Of a DNA stretch of 64,000 bases, positions 42,029 through 52,860 are shown in pieces. The stretch comes from Macrolepiota albuminosa (taxonomy: Eukaryota > Basidiomycota > Agaricomycetes > Agaricales > Agaricaceae). The position numbers and the translations under genes are program-made. The stretch lies in NCBI GenBank assembly GCA_027475525.1, contig JAMWFC010000130.1, positions 186,001-250,000 on the forward strand, read 5' to 3'. Under the pieces are notes generated by a model that worked only from the letters and a program-made list of their open reading frames with translations, made no database searches and was not told the origin of the DNA. Numbering within the stretch: position 1 is the first letter of the stretch; each line of letters opens with the position of its first letter.

Positions 42029-43712
42029 CAGTGGCTCAAAAAACTGTCTCAATGTTTTATACTTTTTGAAAGATGACATTGGCATGAAGGATGGGAAGTA
42101 TGTAAAATCCTGATTAAATCATGTAAAATACTATGGCATCGTAGCTACAGAATGAATCTAGGTTTATGTAATCAAGATCAAAACTGATGGAGCAATAGCC
42201 ATTTTAAAATATTCACTCATTGGGACAGTTTTTTGAGCATTTCTAATTTTAAGATCAAAAATGATGGAGCAATAGCCATTTTAAAATATTCACTCATTGG
42301 GACAGTTTTTTGAGCATTTCTAATTTTAGTATCTAGTACTTTGTATGTCCTCCATTTGCCTTGATAACTGCTTGAATCCTTCTAGGCATGCTTTCTATTA
42401 GTCTTTGGCATACCTCTGGTGGTATTTCATCCCACTCCTTTGCAACCCTCTCCCATAATTCATGCACACCATAAGGAGGTGTTTCATACTGCCTAAGTTG
42501 CTCTTTGAGGTACTTCCAGAGATGTTCAATAGGGTTGAGATCAGGGGATTGGGCTAGCCACCAAAGGACATTAAAGTTGTTGTCCTCAAACCACTTGTCA
42601 GCCCTCTTGGAGTTGTGTTTGGAGTTATTGTCCTGTTGAAAGTAGTAGGCACCCTCCTCCATCTCCAACTTCTCAAAGTTCTCCTTTGCTCCATCATCTA
42701 AAATTTCACAGTACTGCTCTGCATTCATGATCCCCACCACCTCTACAAGCTTTTCTACCCCATTCCAACTCATACAGCCCCATACCATGAGATTATTCCC
42801 TCCTCCATGCTTCACAGTAGGTGTAGTTGTTCGGTCTTGAAATGTCTTCTTCTTGTAGCTTCCACACATACTGCTTCCCATCTGACCCAATCCTATTAAT
42901 CTTTGTCTCATCTGTCCACAACACCCTTTTCCAGTCCTCTATAGTCCAGTTCTGATGCTTCTGAGCCCATTTAAGCTGTAGTTGTCAATGTTTAGCTTTG
43001 AGCATAGGAACTTTTCTCTTGGTAGCAGACCAATACCCCTCCTCCTTCAACACATTCCAGACAGTCTTGAAAGAGACAGGGTTGGAAATGATGTTGTTGA
43101 TAAAATTAGTGGCCTGGACAGCTGTATCAAGTCTCCTAGTTGAGATTTGTCAAACAATAGCCTGTTTATCACATGGAGTAAGCTTAGCAGGATGGCCTCC
43201 AGGATGGTTTTCCTTGTCCATCTCCAACTCTCTACCAATCCTCCCAGTAGTAGACTTCCCTAGACCAGTTTGAGCTCCAATCTGACCAGAGAATACCCTT
43301 GAGCAAGAAGAGAAGCAACAGTAGAGTGTTGTGCAGAAGGAATAGGTTTCATGATAGTGGTTGAAGGTCAAGATGTGGTTCAACCAGCTTGAACTACTCC
43401 CAAATATATCTAAACATGGTCACATGACTTTGGTTATATTCCCACATGCAACTTACTCTTTATTTCTGAGTAAAATAAGGATAAACCTGAAAAATTAGAG
43501 ATGCTCAAAAAACTGTCCCAATGAGTGAATATTTTAAAATGGCTATTGCTCCATCAGTTTTGATCTTGATTACATAAACCTAGATTCATTCTGTAGCTAC
43601 GATGCCATAGTATTTTACATGATTTAATCAGGATTTTACATACTTCCCATCCTTCATGCCAATGTCATCTTTCAAAAAGTATGAAACATTGGGACAGTTT
43701 TTTGAGCCACTG
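42029..43712 (-). mobile_element. Tc1-like DNA transposon, copy 2 (inside Copia-3)
   Basis: It is bounded by TA (42027-42028 and 43713-43714), with ends CAGTGGCTCAAAAAACTGTC and the matching inverse. Inverted repeats are about 230 bp. Here the extra ~75 bp copy sits in the left arm (about 42165-42330), the opposite arm from copy 1 at 5871-7555. The insertion splits the Copia-3 knuckle. Confidence 0.92.
42333..43352 (-). pseudogene. Tc1-like DD34E transposase, frameshifted (copy 2)
   Basis: It starts MKPIPSAQHSTVASLL on the complement of 43352, followed by helix-turn-helix text (GKSTTGRIGRELEMDKEN, HPAKLTPCDKQAIV). The catalytic part is VLWTDETKINRIGSDGKQYV (first Asp), YYFQQDNNSKHNS (second Asp) and LNPIEHLW (Glu, 34 residues on). 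The first Asp region and the C-terminal core are in different frames, implying a frameshift near 42830-42860. An in-frame stop also follows the helix-turn-helix. Otherwise it is better preserved than copy 1. Confidence 0.85.
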
Positions 43713-46700
43713 TATCTCACATGGGGACAACTATGCGGGGGACACGACACCCCATACTGTGCCCACCCTGGGGGTGCCATGGAGAAGGAAGGCATAAATG
43801 CTGCTTGCAACGCTGCACATGCAGCCACCACTGCAAAAGGAAAGGCATCTACAGGCATGACCTCCAACAATGCAAAAGTATACGTATACACACAACTTAC
43901 TGGACCAAAAGAGAAAGTCTATCTCATGGAGGAGGAGGAACTGGACAAGCTGCAAATGCTATGTGGCAATGCAAAACCTGCTGAGTTTGCAGGACTGGCT
44001 GCTGACAATGTGGAGTGGGAGGGCTGGATGGCATTTGTCAAGGAGGAGAAGTTCCAGATTGAACCAAAGACCTCGATCAACTGGGAAGAATATTCAGACA
44101 AACCTGAAGGCATCCCAACTGAACCCACAGATCAAGACACTGCCTTATTGGCCATTGATGACTGCCTATTCTTTGTCGACTCAGGAGCAACTGTACATAT
44201 CTTGCCACACAAGTCCAACTTTGCAACACTACAAGCCATCAAGCCCAAAGCCATCAAAGGAGTCGGTGGATCAGCAATCTCAGCCTGTGGGATAGGAAGC
44301 ATTAGGCTACGCACAGTGGAAGGGAATCTGCTTCATTTAGAAAAGGCACTGTATGTCCCAAGGTCCACGGTTAGACTCATATCTGTGAGCTGCATGTCCA
44401 TAGACCACTGCATGCACTCTCATTTTGATGACAAGCAAGTCAAAATTGTTGACTCGACTATGGGCACAACAATTGCAAAAGGCCCTCTGATGCCAAAAAA
44501 GGGACTCTATGCCATTGATCTCACTGATGCCACTACAGAGCATGCATACATGACGCACCTGAATGCCAATATAGACACCTGGCACCGACACCTCGGACAC
44601 GCCAACTACCAAGCAATCTTACAACTAGCCCATGATTGCAAAATCAAAGGTGTGCCCTCTCTATCCCACCAACCACCACAGAAATGTGACAGCTGCATTC
44701 TTGGCAAGCAGATGAGAACACCTGTTCCAAGGTTGAGAGAGGATGGGTGCAGGGCAATGCAGAAGCTTGAGATTGTTTGGGTGGACTTGATGGGACCTAT
44801 AAACGTATAGTCGAGATCAGGCAACCACTACATGTTAGACATTGTTGATAATTATACAAACATGCCATGGTCCATTCCCCTCAAATCCAAAGATGACACG
44901 TTCCCTGCATTGAAGGCATGGGAATTGGCATGCAAAAATGAAACTGGCCTCAAAATAGGCAAGTATCGCACTGGTTATGACGGCGAACTCTGCAGCAATG
45001 ACATGAAAGCCTGGCTCAACTCCAGAGGAGTTCTGAATGAACATAGCGCTTCATACACCTCAGCACAAATTGGCAGGGTTGAACATATGCATTGCATCTT
45101 GATGGGGAAGGCAAGAACCATGCAAATCGACTCTAAGTGTCCTGAATTTCTCTGGGACGAATTCTACCTGATGGCAACTCATCTCCACACCAAAACTCTG
45201 ACAAAGTTGCTGAATGGGAAGACTCCACATGAGAAATGGTTCAATTGTGAACCTGATTACATGTACATGAAAGAGATAGGTTGCTGTGTGTTCATATTTG
45301 TTCCAACTCATAACCCCAAGGTCCACCCACAATCCATAGAGTGCATCCTGATTGGCTATGGAGCTAACTCCAAAACTTATTGGTGCTGGGATAGAACAAA
45401 CAACAAAGTGTACCAATTGTACCATGTGAAGTTCATTGAGAGGCATGAAGAACGATCAAACTCTGTCGCTTCATCTGCAAACAATCCTGTCTCCACTCTA
45501 GAGGAACTCAAAAATACAGCAACACTCAAACCAAGAGTCAATGATGAGGATGCTAGACCTGATGTTGAGATTCTTGACCCAGACACAGCATATGACATCC
45601 ATGCCAGTACTGGACCTCTACATCACAATTCCCATGATGACGATCATGATGAACGTGACAAAGAAGAACTGACACTAAAATAATCTAACTGAACCTGTCA
45701 GCTGACGGAAAAGGCTGCACATGAGAGAAATCAACCAACTACGAGGCTGGAAAAGACCATGGCAGAAGTGAGAGAGAGCAAAAGACGATGGAAAGAGAGG
45801 AAGACCATGACTCCGACCCAAAACCAACAAGTGACCACAGAGGAAATTGACGAATTGCAAATGCCCAATCAACCTGATCGACCTCAAGTACTCACACCCA
45901 CACAAGATGCACAAGATCCTGACACCCACATCAATCACAATCGAATCCTCACCGCTATATCACAACCCACAGACCTGGGACTGCTACCGATGAACATTGA
46001 AGATGAACTAGGAACGTGGAAGGAAGCACAACAGGGACCCAATGCAAAGAGGTGGGAGACAGCATATCAAGAAGAGATACAGTCATTGAGGGACATGGGA
46101 GTTTATCGTCTGGTTCCATGCTCATCAGTTCCAACAGGACAGAAAGTACAAAAAGGACGGCCAATTTTCAAAATTAAAAGGGATGAGAGCGAAAAACCAG
46201 TTCAATACAAGGTACGCTTGGTCTTCAAGGGCTATGAGCAGGTGTATGGAAAAGATTACCATAAGACAACCTCACCAACCGCACGCATGGAATCTTGGCG
46301 CATTCTACTCCACATTGCCGCTGTGGAAGGCTGGAATGCAACACAACTGGACATAAAAACCGCTTTTCTATATGGCATCCTACCCAAAGACAAAACACAA
46401 TATATGGAGCAACCAATTGGATTTGAAGAAGCTGGGAAAGAAGACTGGGTGTGGGAGATAGTACAAGGATTGTATGGGATGAAACAAGCAGGGAGAATAT
46501 GGAATCAGACATTGAATGAAAAGATGATTTCCTAGGGATTCAAATGACTGGCTAGTGAGTCTTGCATCTATTACAGGAAGTCGGTGACCAGTACAGTAAT
46601 TGCTGCAGTCCACGTTGATGACTTCCTCTCTATTGCAAGCACTAAGGATGAGAATGAACGGTTCAAGGCTCAGATGCATGAATCCTGGACTATATCAGAC

Positions 46701-47531
46701 TTAGGCATGCCAAGATACATTGTCAGGGTATCTGTCGAATGGGACAAGGCAACACACAGTGTTATTCTATCCCAGGAAGCGTTCATCGATCACGTTGTGC
46801 AGCAATTTGGGCAAAAGGATGCATATCCACTGTCGGTCCTGATGGAGCCTGGCCTAAAACTGCAACAACCAAACCATAACGTACAAAGTCAGGAGGAGAT
46901 AGACAATAATGCAAAACTACCATACAGATCCTTGGTTGGCTGTCTCTTATACATCGCCATAGCCACCAGGCCCGACATCGCGTTTCCAGTACAGCAACTG
47001 TCACAGTTCCTCGACAACTACAACAGATCCCATTGGAACGCAGGCATCCATCTATTGAGATACCTCAAAGGCTCCAAAGACCTCAAACTACGTCTTGGGG
47101 GATCATCTATTACCCTACGAGGGTTCACTGATGCCGACTGGGCAAGCTGCCTAGATATCCGCAGAAGCACTGGCAGATACTCATGGTCCCTTGGCATGGG
47201 CACGATCTTCTGATCAGTCAAAAAACAAAAGACAGTCATGACATCATCATGCGAGGCTGAATATATGGCAGCATATGAGTCGACGCAGGAATATATTTGG
47301 CTAAGGACACTACTCAAGGAAATGGGATGGGACTTTATGGCAAACCTGACGACTATGTTCTGCGACAATAAGGCCACTATCTTGCTCTCAGAAGACCTGA
47401 CAGCCCACGCACAAGTCAAACACTTTAATATAAAATACCACTTTATTTGAGAGTGAGCGCAGATGGGTGACATAATCATAAAATACATCAATACAAAAGA
47501 CAACGTCGCCGACATGTTCACTAAGGCCCTG

Positions 47532-47710
47532 TGTAGAGTTATACACAAGTCCTCAGTCACTCCATAGTATGTGGTTTGACTGAGATATTATTATTACCTA
47601 TAGAGTTATATGCAAGTCTACAGGTTGTGAATTAGCTATAGTGAGAATGTAAGTAAGTGAATCTAGCTAACCCTCAGTCACTTCATAGTATGTGGTTTGA
47701 CTGAGGGTGT
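47532..47710 (-). promoter_or_regulatory. LTR hairpin/intron module, family 4
   Basis: On the minus strand, hairpin A is ACCCTCAGTCA .. TGACTGAGGGT. The segment 47618-47671 (54 nt) starts GTTAGC, has CTAAT as a possible branch site, and ends CTGTAG. It is followed by ACTTGCATATAACTCTA. The downstream copy joins TGACTGAGG directly to ACTTGTGTATAACTCTA. Stem B pairs CCTGTAG with CTATAGG (one G-T pair), spanning the 3' splice site. Confidence 0.72.
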
Positions 47711-47904
47711 CTTTTGTTTATCCTACGGTTTCTAATGAAAAAAAAAACAAAGTTTGTAAGTAAAGATTTGCAAATACCAATTGCTCGCCACATATGGGTG
47801 ATGAGCTCCTGATACTGCCGATAGAACATAAAGATTAAAAATAGGAACAAGGTAAAAACATAATGACATAGCTTCCTGTCTCGTGCAAGTTGTTCTTCTG
47901 AACA
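47532..47904 (-). mobile_element. Solo Copia LTR (family 4) inside Copia-3
   Basis: 373 bp on the minus strand, TGTTCAGAAGAAC .. AACTCTACA, flanked by CCCTG at 47527-47531 and 47905-47909. Removing it restores the C-terminal end of the Copia-3 pol (FTKAL joined to PRPLF, matching Copia-1 FTKALAAPQF). A run of A lies at about 47738-47748. Confidence 0.92.
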
Positions 47905-48014
47905 CCCTGCCACGTCCCCTGTTTCTCCGACTCTGACAACTGCTCAAGGTAATGTAGCACCACGATTCCATGCAAGGAGGAGCGTAGTGGTTGATGGCTT
48001 GTGGCAAGAAGGAG

Positions 48015-48360
48015 TGTTGGGATATCACATTTTGTGATATACCAAAAGGGGTGCTATGAGCACAATGGCCAGGGCCACCACTCCGACTGCTGCTTTGTCC
48101 ACAGGACACGTATATAGTTGCACGGACTCAAAGGGCACCCTCAGTCAATTATACGTGACTGAGGGTGCGCCATGATTTATTATATCAATAGACTTACAGA
48201 CGACTAACTGATACCTAGATAATTACTTACGCATCACGTGTTCATCTAGGTATATTCAATAGAATCAATTATATGTGACTGAGGATAATTACTTATGCAT
48301 CGTGTGTTTATCTAGGTTCTTGCTTAGACATAGCTGGACCAACTGGTAACAATTCCAACA
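48015..48360 (+). repeat. Copia-3 3' LTR
   Basis: 346 bp counterpart of 40624-40967 with many scattered differences. It carries the same module with the GT..AG segment at 48165-48218 (branch-site CTAAC retained). Confidence 0.93.
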
Positions 48361-49240
48361 AAGAGGCCCTCTAGACTAACCAGCTTCAGAAAAAGGGATG
48401 GCCCTGAATCCCAAGGATGTGTAGGATTGGTGAAGGAGGGAAGGTGTCTGTATACTTTGTAGTGAAAAAGACCACTTCATCTCCAAGTGTCCCCAACAAC
48501 AGACAATGGGACATGCCACTGGACCTTTGAAGAAGACAACACTATCTATGAGTACTCAGAAAACAATACAGCAATTTAGACCTGGAAGATGCACTAAATT
48601 GTAGAATCAACCCCAACGTCTTCTCTGCCCTGGTCTCTCATCTTCATGCAATGGCACTCACACAGGACACCTTTAGCCTATCTACCCTTTGCACTCTCTC
48701 CTTCTAAAAACATACATCACCCCCTCTGGAGATCCCCTCAACACTCTCATTGACAGTGGCACTATAGACAATTTTATCAACAAAGCATGGTCCTTCTCTG
48801 CCCTGGAACCAGCTCAACAACTTGCAGTTCCCATCTGGCTCTCCCTCTTCAATGGAGATGCCTTCATGGCTGGGGATATAACTCACTTTGTGCATATGCC
48901 TGTCACCTTTGCCAACAAACAGACTCACACTCTCTACATGCTGATAACAAAACTTCACCCCTTTGCACCTTTGATTCTGGGGCTTCCCTGGCTCCAGGAC
49001 ACTAACCTCCATGTCAAGCGGCAACACCTCACTCTCTGCTTGAATCAGGAACCAGCAGCCAATGACCAACAGCTCCCCTTTGATATCTCCAGCTTTCCAG
49101 GCCCAAATCTAGCCCTGAGAGACCCCCCAGATGAAGCCATGCGACTTCCTGGGCTTCAGTTCTGCTCATTGTGTCATCAACACCAGGTTGGACGGTATAG
49201 TACTTGGTTGCAAGTAGTACTGATAGTTCTGGGGCTTTCT
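48361..49240 (+). pseudogene. Gypsy-2 zinc knuckle and protease
   Basis: At about 48439-48494 the frame reads REGVCILCSEKDHFISKCP, a complete CX2CX4HX4C nucleocapsid knuckle. From 48689 a second frame holds the protease, with LNTLIDSGTIDNFINKAW (retropepsin D-S-G), ITKLHPFAPLILGLPWL, and SFPGPNLALRDPPDE. The text between is broken by stops. The central gag is missing, so this element suffered deletions as well as the Copia insertion. Confidence 0.8.
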
Positions 49241-49249
49241 TGAAGTCTT

Positions 49250-49794
49250 AGAAAGTGACCTCTAATCCACACTGGTGCTTGATGATAAAAACTTGATGTA
49301 TTGGATGCTTCACAGAATATCAAATATCCTGATGGACAGAAGAAGGTTCTCAATAAACTCCAGCCTAAGTAGTTCACTTCCTGGGAACCACCGAGCCTTT
49401 GTCTACCAATAGACTTCCAATAAGAGGTGCTCAATAAACTCTAGCCTAGGTGATTCACTCCCTGGGAACCACTGAGCCTTTGCCTATCAAATGCCTGATT
49501 ATTCTCTATTCTACTTGGACTATTTATACTAATTTTCCAGTGCACAGACCACCAGATCACATGACTCTTTGCTCTTGACCTCCCAGCATTCCTGACCTAA
49601 TTTGTTGTTCTATTTTTCATTTTGGTGATGCATGTTTCAGTGCCACCATTCTATTCATCTTTTCCTTCCTCCATTCAATGCATGTGCCACCATTCTATTC
49701 ATCTCTTTTGACATCCCTCCATGCTTCTTTCCCTTTCCCCTTTTAGTCATACAAATTGGGCATTGTCAGATCAGATCTTGATCTAGATCATTAC
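49250..49794 (+). repeat. Possible Gypsy-3 5' LTR with internal tandem repeat
   Basis: Two ~85-100 bp imperfect tandem units (CTCAATAAACTC .. CACTTCCTGGGAACCACCGA and CTCAATAAACTC .. CACTCCCTGGGAACCACTGA) lie near 49350-49490, followed by a TATA-like TATTTATAC. The text GATCATTACA near 49794, followed by ATTTGATCCCATTTTG, looks like an LTR end followed by a primer-binding region. The left end is undefined. Confidence 0.35.
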
Positions 49795-50034
49795 AATTTG
49801 ATCCCATTTTGTCACCTTTGCCAGCTCCCATGCTTTCCCTCCCCATAACAGTGGTTGGACTATTGTTGAGTTGATAGCTTGATCTGGTCTCTGCCCTTTG
49901 TTCCATACTGTCTGGGGTGTTTTTGGAGATATAATTTGTTGAGACTGCTACCAGGAGGCTTACAGTTTTCAGCCCATAATTAAATGTTTATTTTGACTTC
50001 TGGTGCATGTTGTGTCCCTGACTGCTGGTACAGC

Positions 50035-50260
50035 GTCGTATCAACGGTGTCTCAGGACCCCTATTGGCCCTCATCAACAGTGGAGCCATCAGAGTCTTCA
50101 TCAGTAATGCCCTCAACCTCCTTCATGACCTCCTTGAACAACCCCTGAACTTGCAATGGCTCAATGGCACCCCCTTCTTTTCCAGCCCCATCAAAAGGTC
50201 TTACTCAGGTCACATTACCCCTGGACAATGGCTTTGAGTTCACGTCAAACTTCCTAATCA
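50035..50260 (+). pseudogene. Gypsy-3 protease remnant
   Basis: The frame reads RRINGVSGPLLALINSGAIR and VFISNALNLLHDLLEQPLNL, a retropepsin with the D-S-G motif changed to N-S-G (active-site Asp lost). It lies less than 250 bp after the presumed LTR, so gag is deleted. Text from 50260 to 50780 is broken coding-like sequence, probably the protease C-terminus and pol linker. Confidence 0.65.
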
Positions 50261-51290
50261 TGTAACTTCATGACTTGACCCCACTTGTGTTAGGGCTACC
50301 CTAGCCACAGGACATGAACTCTGACATTGACTGAAGAACACTCACTATGACATTTCTGAGGCTCAAAGCCAACCTAACAGCTGCTGTACACTTCTGGGCC
50401 CTCAGAAGTGGCCTGACACCTGAACATCCGATGTCTGGAGCAGGTCCCATGCCATCCAGCCAGGCACCCTTGACTGCACCTCCAACACCTGCCCAGGTCT
50501 GCAAGGCCCCAATTGACCCCTCAACATTCCTTGAAGCAAGTACAAGAGGCCAAATTACCTGACCCTGTCTCAGACATATATCATCCCCATTCTAATTTGC
50601 AGCCCAACATTTCTGATCAACCCAGAAATGCTCAATATCAAGATAATTGGGGCCATCCCCTTTGCCTGCCTCATGCAAGAAGGGACTCCCACATTCCAAT
50701 TACATACCTCATCCTCTCTCCTGAAGGTGCACTTGCAAATGGATACTATCCCCCTGGAGAGAAAAATTGAGGAACAGATTTTATGAGAAGTAGTTTCCCC
50801 AAAGTACTATGAATTTGCTGACATGTTCTCAAAGGAGATGCCAAGGAGATTTCCCCTCACTGCCTCTAAAACCACATAATTGACCTTGAAGAAGGGACCT
50901 TCCCATCCCTTGGCAAAGTATACAACATGTCAGAAGTCAAACTCCACACTCTCAAGGATTACCTCAATGAAATGCTCAGAAAAGGTTTCATCCATCCCTT
51001 GGCCTCAGCTGCCAGAGCTCCAGTTCTATTTGCCAAAAAGAAGGACAGCTTGCTCTGGCTTTGTGTTAACTACTGGGGACTCAACAAGCTCACTAAGAAG
51101 AACTGCTATCTGCTCCTGCTCATTTGTGATCTTGTCAACTGACTCTGCAGCACCAAGGTCTATATGAAGATTGACCTCTGTTCTGGTTACAACAATGTCC
51201 ACATCACTCCAGGGCATGAGTGGAAAACCATGTTCCACATGCAGTATAGTCTGTTTGAATACCTTGTAATGCCTTTCAGAATGACTAACT

Positions 51291-51487
51291 TGTTGAATTC
51301 TGACCTAGATGACACAGATACTAGTAAGTATCAATCCTCAGTCTGTGTATAACGAACTGCTATTCATGTACCTAAATGACACAGATACCAGTAAGTATTA
51401 ATCTATGGTACTCATAAGTATGATATCTAAAATCCATTTGTATGATTTGGCTCACCCTCAGTCTATGTATAACAAACTGAGGGTGTC
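51291..51487 (-). promoter_or_regulatory. LTR hairpin/intron module, family 6
   Basis: On the minus strand, hairpin A is CACCCTCAGT .. ACTGAGGGTG. The segment 51403-51455 (53 nt) starts GTGAGC, has CTTAT as a possible branch site, and ends ACCATAG. It is followed by ATTAATACTTACTGGTATC. The downstream copy joins GACTGAGG directly to ATTGATACTTACTAGTATC. Stem B pairs GTACC with GGTAC around the 3' splice site. Confidence 0.72.
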
Positions 51488-51636
51488 CTTTGGAGTCAGG
51501 ACTTCTTATATACGAGAGTGGCTGCATTGTTTAGTGTATGACAAAGAAATGTGATTGGTGTCATATGATGGAGGAGTTGCCCTACTTACAGTGGCCAGGG
51601 TTGCCCCACTTATGGTGGCCAGAATAGATCGTGACA
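51291..51636 (-). mobile_element. Solo Copia LTR (family 6) inside Gypsy-3 RT
   Basis: 346 bp, TGTCACGATC .. GAATTCAACA on the minus strand, flanked by TAACT at 51286-51290 and 51637-51641. Removing it rejoins FRMTN to SPAIFQYFMN. A good TATA box (TATATAAG, complement of about 51505-51512) lies about 20-27 bp before hairpin A. Confidence 0.93.
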
Positions 51637-51880
51637 TAACTCTCCTGCCATATTCCAATACTTCATGAACAACATCTTCCATGACATGAGTGACATCTTC
51701 ATTATCGTCTACCTAGATGATATTCTTATCTACTCCAACTTGAAAGAAGATCACCAAAAGCATGTCCAGCAAGTTGTGGAATGCCTCTAAGAGCACAACC
51801 TCCATGCCAAGCCTGAGAAGTGTTTGTTCCATATCAAAGAAGTTGAATATCTTGGTGTCATCATGTCTCCAAACAACATC

Positions 51881-52377
51881 TGTCAGGGGACTCCTCATTT
51901 CTTCCTTCCTTCACTCTTTATCTCTTCACTCTTCTTTCATTCATTCTTTTATTTCTTCTGACATTATTTCATTTTACTGTTTCTATTCTTTCAACACTAT
52001 CTGTTAGTACTATGCTCAGCCCTTGAGGTGCTCTAGTTCTTTAGCTACTATTCAGATAAGTGTGGGCCCTTCAGCACCGCTTCCAGACCACTTACATAAG
52101 CCAGATTTGCCAGAGTTTGCCTCTTATTTGTGCAATTGTTTGTATAGGCAATTTTTGAGTTTTTAAGGTTTTGTTGTACTGTACAGTTGTTTTCCATGCT
52201 TCAGAGGCCCCAGAAGCATCCAACCTGGCATAGGAAATCTCTAGACTTGTTCTCTTTGGATCTCCCTCTGCTAGGTGAGTAGTTATTATGATATTGTCAG
52301 TACATACTCTAATACACTTTGGATCTCCCTCTGCCAGCTGTGTGACTGAGCCACAGCCTCTAGAGGTCACCCTTACA
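51881..52377 (+). mobile_element. Solo Gypsy-type LTR inside Gypsy-3
   Basis: 497 bp, TGTCAGGGGACTCC .. CACCCTTACA, the same family as 4665-5260 but without its internal duplication. Flanks ACATC and AGCAC do not match. About 60 codons expected between RT (MSPNNI) and RNase H (HYNPALSIILEC) are missing at this spot, so insertion was accompanied or followed by a deletion. Confidence 0.85.
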
Positions 52378-52853
52378 AGCACTACAATCCTGCCCTCTCA
52401 ATTATTCTGGAGTGTAACACCTTTGACTAGGCCATTGCCTGGATACTCTTGCAGATGGAATCTGAAAGTAGAGAACCTTAGCCAGTTGCCTTTCTACACC
52501 CAGTCCATAATTGACACAGAGCTCAACTATGACATTTATGACAAGGAACTCCTCACCATCATTGAAGCCTTCTAGCAGTGGCAAGCCTATTTTGAAGGGG
52601 CCTGGCACCAGATACAAGTCTACTTGGATTATAACAACCTCTAGTACTTCACCATGACCAAGCAACTCAGTAAGCAACAGGCCCAGTGGTTATTTGTTAG
52701 TATAGAGAGGGTCAATTGTAATGGAAAAACTGGGAAGTGCATAGTCAAATTCATTGACCTCAGCAACAGATGTTGCCAAGGATCATTAGGAAGTAACTAT
52801 TGTCTTGACCTGGTTACAAATGTCAAAGGCAATACTACATAGTTCCTCTACTG
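52378..52853 (+). pseudogene. Gypsy-3 RNase H remnant
   Basis: HYNPALSIILEC, then in a shifted frame TELNYDIYDKELLTIIEAF, QAYFEGAWHQIQVYLDYNNL and YFTMTKQLSKQQAQW. This is the RNase H and connection of a Gypsy element, with stops at Trp/Gln-type codons. Confidence 0.8.
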
Positions 52854-52860
52854 ATAAAGT

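Larger units (their letters stand above)
41226..47520 (+). pseudogene. Copia-3 Gag-Pol, one frame with many stops
   Basis: Starting at ATG 41226 (MPASDSKMLATNAANPSI) the same frame reads gag, a knuckle split by the Tc1 insertion (KCCNT, then LCGGHDTPYC), protease FVDSGATVHILPH, GAG-preintegrase RHLGHANYQ .. CDSCILGKQ, and integrase WVDLMGP .. GRVEHMHCIL. RT follows with QLDIKTAFLYG and VHVDDFLSIAS, then RNase H FTDADWASC, SSCEAEYMAA, MFCDNKATI, and VADMFTKAL. In-frame stops: about 41280, 41952, 44808, 45681, 45690, 46533, 46542, 47211 and 47448. RNase H keeps the Asp that Copia-1 has lost. The protein is closest to Copia-1 in the window. Confidence 0.9.
40624..48360 (+). mobile_element. Copia-3: old Ty1/Copia element with nested insertions
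   Basis: TGTTGGGATATC .. AATTCCAACA LTRs lie at 40624-40967 (344 bp) and 48015-48360 (346 bp), flanked by AAGAG at 40619-40623 and 48361-48365. The LTRs differ at many sites, so it is much older than Copia-1 and Copia-2. It contains a Tc1-like element (42029-43712) and a solo Copia LTR (47532-47904). The coding frame is broken by stop codons but, as far as I can follow it, not by frameshifts. Confidence 0.95.
40531..49240 (+). mobile_element. Gypsy-2: decayed Ty3/Gypsy, split by Copia-3
   Basis: Pieces of one Gypsy element lie on both sides of Copia-3: a gag start (MATNDPGNVLTPDNALEDLD at 40531) up to the AAGAG target site, then from 48361 a zinc knuckle and protease. Pol is absent. Upstream it abuts the recombinase fragment and downstream a second Gypsy element (Gypsy-3) begins. 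Confidence 0.65.
50780..51880 (+). pseudogene. Gypsy-3 reverse transcriptase, split by solo LTR
   Basis: Motifs in order: [84 protein letters not shown] (to 51290). After the LTR come FQYFMNNIFHDM, IIVYLDDILIYSNLKEDH and VEYLGVIMSPNNI (to 51880). The catalytic YLDD is intact but stops occur at several sites. Confidence 0.88.
49241..52860 (+). mobile_element. Gypsy-3: decayed Ty3/Gypsy retrotransposon
   Basis: A second plus-strand Gypsy follows Gypsy-2. A possible 5' LTR is followed by a separate protease, a reverse transcriptase with YLDDILIYS, and RNase H. It is interrupted by a solo Copia LTR (51291-51636) and a solo Gypsy LTR (51881-52377). Gag and integrase are not recognised. Confidence 0.75.
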
